64,000 nt of DNA from Segetibacter sp. 3557_3 (GTDB lineage: Bacteria > Bacteroidota > Bacteroidia > Chitinophagales > Chitinophagaceae), in contig NZ_SMSK01000004.1 of NCBI RefSeq assembly GCF_004354985.1, positions 248,001 to 312,000 of the forward strand, read 5' to 3'. A program made the translations under genes and the position numbers. The notes under the pieces were generated by a model. That model was given only the letters and a program-made list of their open reading frames with translations, was not told the origin of the DNA and did no database searches. Of the stretch, positions 61,888 to 64,000 are shown piece after piece. Numbering within the stretch: position 1 is the stretch's first letter; each line of letters opens with the position of its first letter.

Positions 61888-62832
61888 TTAACTGTGTGAA
61901 CCACTCGCCTGCTTTTTCTTCGAGAAAAGTGGTTTCACAAGCTTCACCAGTTTGTCGATGATAAAACCCAGGAGGAGACCACCAATTAAACAGGCAAGGG
62001 CTTTGGCGAACCATGCCAGCACCGGCATGTTGGCCAAAGCATGTTCCAAATCGTGTAATAAATGGTTGGTTAGCGGCATGCCATGAGCAATAATTTCGGC
62101 CCCAACCCAAAGCATTGCTGCCGTACCAACATAACTCAGGAAACTAAGGAAGTGGGGCATGAACTTGACAATGCCCCGACCAAATTTGCGGGTTGTCGGG
62201 TTGTACTTGTCCTGCGCAAAGTGTACCCCGATGTCGTCGGCCTTAACAATAAGTCCCACAAACCCATATACTGCTACGGTGATGAATACCGCAACAGCCA
62301 GCATCACCACAATTTGGTTTACGATTGGATCGCCGGTTACCTGGCTGTAGGCAATCGCCATAATTTCAGCTGATAAAATCACATCTGTGCGGACAGCACT
62401 GGTAACCCGCTCGTTTTCCAGTTCCTCGGGGGTAATAACCTTTAGGTTCTCGCTCTCAACATGCACGTCGTGGTGCTTGCTGAACATGGAATGCACTTTT
62501 TCATAACCTTCATAACACAGGTATGAGCCGCCTAACATTAGAATAGGTGTGATGGCCCATGGGGCAAAGAAACCCAGCAGCAAAGCAGCCGGGCTTAGTA
62601 TCAGGACCTTATTGATCAGCGACTTTTTCGCAATCCGGAAAATGATAGAAAGTTCCCGGGCCGGATTGAGGCCGACAACGTATTTGGGGGTAACCGCCGT
62701 ATCGTCGATTACAATTCCTGAAACCTTTCCGGTTGTTTTCGCTACCTGGGCGGGCACATCATCTAAGCTGGCGGCACTTGCTTTTACCAACGCCGAAATA
62801 TCGTCCAATAAAGCAAAAAATCCTGAAGGCAT
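61888..62832 (-). CDS. DUF808 family inner membrane protein (YedI-like)
   Basis: A 314-aa membrane protein with the DUF808 start SGFFALLDDISALVKASAASLDDVPAQVAKTTGKVSGIVIDDTAVTPKYVVGLNPARELSIIF-like region (full conserved N-terminal half) and five or six helices (ALLLGFFAPWAITPILMLGG; VVMLAVAVFITVAVYGFVGLIV; FLSFLSYVGTAAMLWVGAEII; LACLIGGLLLGFIIDKL). The ELENERVTSAVRTDVILSAEIMAIA segment is the family hallmark. E. coli YedI is a homologue; function is unknown. It is a single gene. Confidence 0.92.
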   Translation of the reverse strand: MPSGFFALLDDISALVKASAASLDDVPAQVAKTTGKVSGIVIDDTAVTPKYVVGLNPARELSIIFRIAKKSLINKVLILSPAALLLGFFAPWAITPILMLGGSYLCYEGYEKVHSMFSKHHDVHVESENLKVITPEELENERVTSAVRTDVILSAEIMAIAYSQVTGDPIVNQIVVMLAVAVFITVAVYGFVGLIVKADDIGVHFAQDKYNPTTRKFGRGIVKFMPHFLSFLSYVGTAAMLWVGAEIIAHGMPLTNHLLHDLEHALANMPVLAWFAKALACLIGGLLLGFIIDKLVKLVKPLFSKKKQASGSHS

Positions 62833-63532
62833 AGTTTATAAGTTAGCTGGTTGATTGCTGGTGATAATTGTTTACGTATTCTTGTTATCGTTATCCATCC
62901 ATGTTGCTCACGCACAAGCCTGTGCGAGTGCGGTACACGGATGAACGCTTTTTCGCGGCAAACTTAAACTTATATCTTAAAGAATATCGCTTTAGCCGGT
63001 ACTACTTACAGCCACTTTGCCCTGGCAAGTTTGTTTTACCCTATGGTCTCAACAAGGATCAATATCATTATTGCATTTGCGGAGAGGCATGTCGTAAGCG
63101 CTCAGGCTTGCTTTGCTGCGCACTCAGGGCTGCGGTAAGCCGGGCCATTATGGCCTGAACTAAAACCAGGTGCCGGAGGGTAATGTTGCACTTTTGCAGT
63201 GCAATCGGCCACATACATGCGGGCTCAACCGACTACGAGGGGAGGTGGGGTGCCGATAGCGTTTGTAGAACCTGAAAGCCCATGAGGTGGGGATGGCTCT
63301 CCGGAGGCTTTTCAAAATGCGTAGGATGGTAGGGTTGTTGAACCTGCCTGTGCATAGGCTTTACATTAAGTGTTTGCTCATAATTGGGGTACGATCCGCT
63401 GAATAGGATTACCGGTCGTACAAGAGAGTGACACAACGATGTTTAAATAAAAAACAACTGTTGGCTACCAAAAAAATCCTGGCATGAGCGTAATTTTTGT
63501 CGTGCAGTTATTGTTCGATCATTTACAAGTAT
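62833..63532. other. intergenic, with hairpin and eroded element
   Basis: A 96-codon frame at 62868-63158 is Cys/Tyr-rich without a domain and is rejected. TTGCAC (63186) and GTGCAA (63199) form a small hairpin. Element G lies at 63358-63495. Confidence 0.3.
63358..63495 (-). mobile_element. MITE-like element G, degenerate
   Basis: The minus strand contains AACATCGTTGTGTCACTCTCTTGTACGACC, a variant of the family core (here read at 63415-63444), and GGATTTTTTTGGTAGCC upstream of it, matching the flank of element D. Terminal repeats are faint. It lies upstream of the alginate-lyase gene. Confidence 0.45.
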
Positions 63533-64000
63533 ATGGCTATGGGGTATAAAGTGACATACGGGCTTTTGCTGGTTGCGTTATGTACGCTTGCGTGTTCATA
63601 CGCAAAAAAAGCCGGGCTAACGCCGTTACAAAGCGAAGTCGCTAATGTATTACGCAGGCAGGTGCTTAAACAAGCTGCCTGGGCCATGCAACAGGAGCCT
63701 GTAACGGTTACGGCGCAAACATCGACCCGAAGCGCTGGTGGTATACATGATTTTTTTAGTGAAGGCGATTATTGGTGGCCCAACCCGCTCAGTGCCGATA
63801 GCCCTTACATTCAAAAGGATGGGTTGACCAACCCGGACAACTTTGTGGCGCACCGGCTCGCAATGATACGCCTGAGCAGGATTGTGGGTGCACTGGCCTC
63901 TGCCTATAAGCTAACGGGTGATAAGCAATATGTACAGCAGGTGCTAAAACATTGTAATGCCTGGTTTGCAGACCGGGCAACGATGATGAACCCGCACTTG
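63533..64000 (+). CDS. alginate-lyase family lipoprotein, 3' truncated
   Basis: The ATG at 63533 (or 63539) opens 156 codons that run off the right edge. The leader GLLLVALCTLACSYAKK carries a lipobox Cys. The mature N-terminal region is helical (LTPLQSEVANVLRRQVLKQA, AMQQEP) and contains the family signature HDFFSEGDYWWPNPLSADSP, then YIQKDGLTNPDNFVAHRLAM. This YWWPNP...GPYI-like and NPDNF pattern marks the alginate_lyase domain (PF05426; PL5/PL38-related), which cleaves uronate polymers. The catalytic His and Tyr lie beyond the edge, so specificity (alginate or glucuronan) is open. Confidence 0.85.
   Translation, partial: MAMGYKVTYGLLLVALCTLACSYAKKAGLTPLQSEVANVLRRQVLKQAAWAMQQEPVTVTAQTSTRSAGGIHDFFSEGDYWWPNPLSADSPYIQKDGLTNPDNFVAHRLAMIRLSRIVGALASAYKLTGDKQYVQQVLKHCNAWFADRATMMNPHL

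Noticed and set aside
62868-63158. 96-codon ORF rich in Cys and Tyr.
   Set aside because: No signal, domain or conserved spacing; likely a chance frame in a 700-bp gap.
1-64000. CRISPR arrays, tRNA or rRNA genes and complete transposase genes.
   Set aside because: No regularly spaced identical repeats, no cloverleaf-like segment with a CCA end, and no DDE transposase ORF were seen on inspection; a covariance-model scan was not possible.

Overview
The window reads as chromosome of a free-living, polysaccharide-degrading member of the Bacteroidota, most likely a Chitinophagaceae-type organism. The evidence is a SusC/SusD pair with surface lipoproteins, a hybrid propeller/Y_Y_Y/LuxR-type regulator, several TonB-dependent receptors, a type IX secretion sorting domain, TAnnTTTG-type promoter sequence and many lipoproteins whose lipobox Cys is followed by Lys/Ser. 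No rRNA, tRNA, CRISPR array or complete transposase gene was recognised.

Bases 1-16700 are a loose patchwork of single genes separated by long gaps: two RibD/DHFR-like reductases (the first cut by the window edge), DUF5990, DUF1835, small hydrolases, an HxlR regulator, a nucleotidyltransferase, a GNAT acetyltransferase, a GRAM-domain membrane protein, an esterase and a membrane protein/XRE pair with a palindromic operator abutting its start. A probable copper/heavy-metal module lies at 8067-10292 (HMA-AraC regulator, HMA-MauE membrane protein, DUF305 lipoprotein). Decayed genes occur in this part, for example the in-frame stop at 5391.

Bases 16843-35945 are a polysaccharide utilisation locus: divergent regulator, SusC, SusD, two surface lipoproteins, a heptaheme c-type cytochrome translationally coupled to a GH5-CBM6 enzyme (broken by a one-base frameshift at an A-run), two GH30 enzymes, a GH2/GH158-like TIM-barrel enzyme and a Calx-beta/GH16 laminarinase. 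The enzyme mix points to beta-1,3/1,6-glucan (laminarin or fungal wall glucan). An 11-bp-stem hairpin closes the locus.

Bases 36171-43461 (minus strand) hold an AztD-like beta-propeller lipoprotein, two DUF4625 lipoproteins, another lipoprotein, a TonB-dependent receptor and a small Cys/His protein. I read this as a candidate outer-membrane zinc (metal) acquisition system. An SBF-like transporter and a PQQ-type sugar dehydrogenase/SMP-30 pair follow.

Bases 47644-64000 carry pectin-type functions: a PL11 rhamnogalacturonan lyase, a TonB-dependent receptor, a LamG/Ig/GH127 beta-L-arabinofuranosidase-type enzyme, an extended SDR epimerase and the 5' part of an alginate-lyase-family lipoprotein cut by the right edge. 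DinB, a T9SS-secreted propeller and DUF808 are interspersed. This part contains a decayed copy of the receptor C-terminus (55640-55860) and a broken TonB-domain gene (59791-60034).

The main structure not explained by genes is a family of MITE-like elements, about eight copies, with terminal inverted repeats of the form CAATGYCGTTTASTTAAGC, a shared core TTGCGTCGCACTCTTGTAC and a variable GC-rich hairpin insert. Copies lie between genes across the window, including inside the glucan locus.
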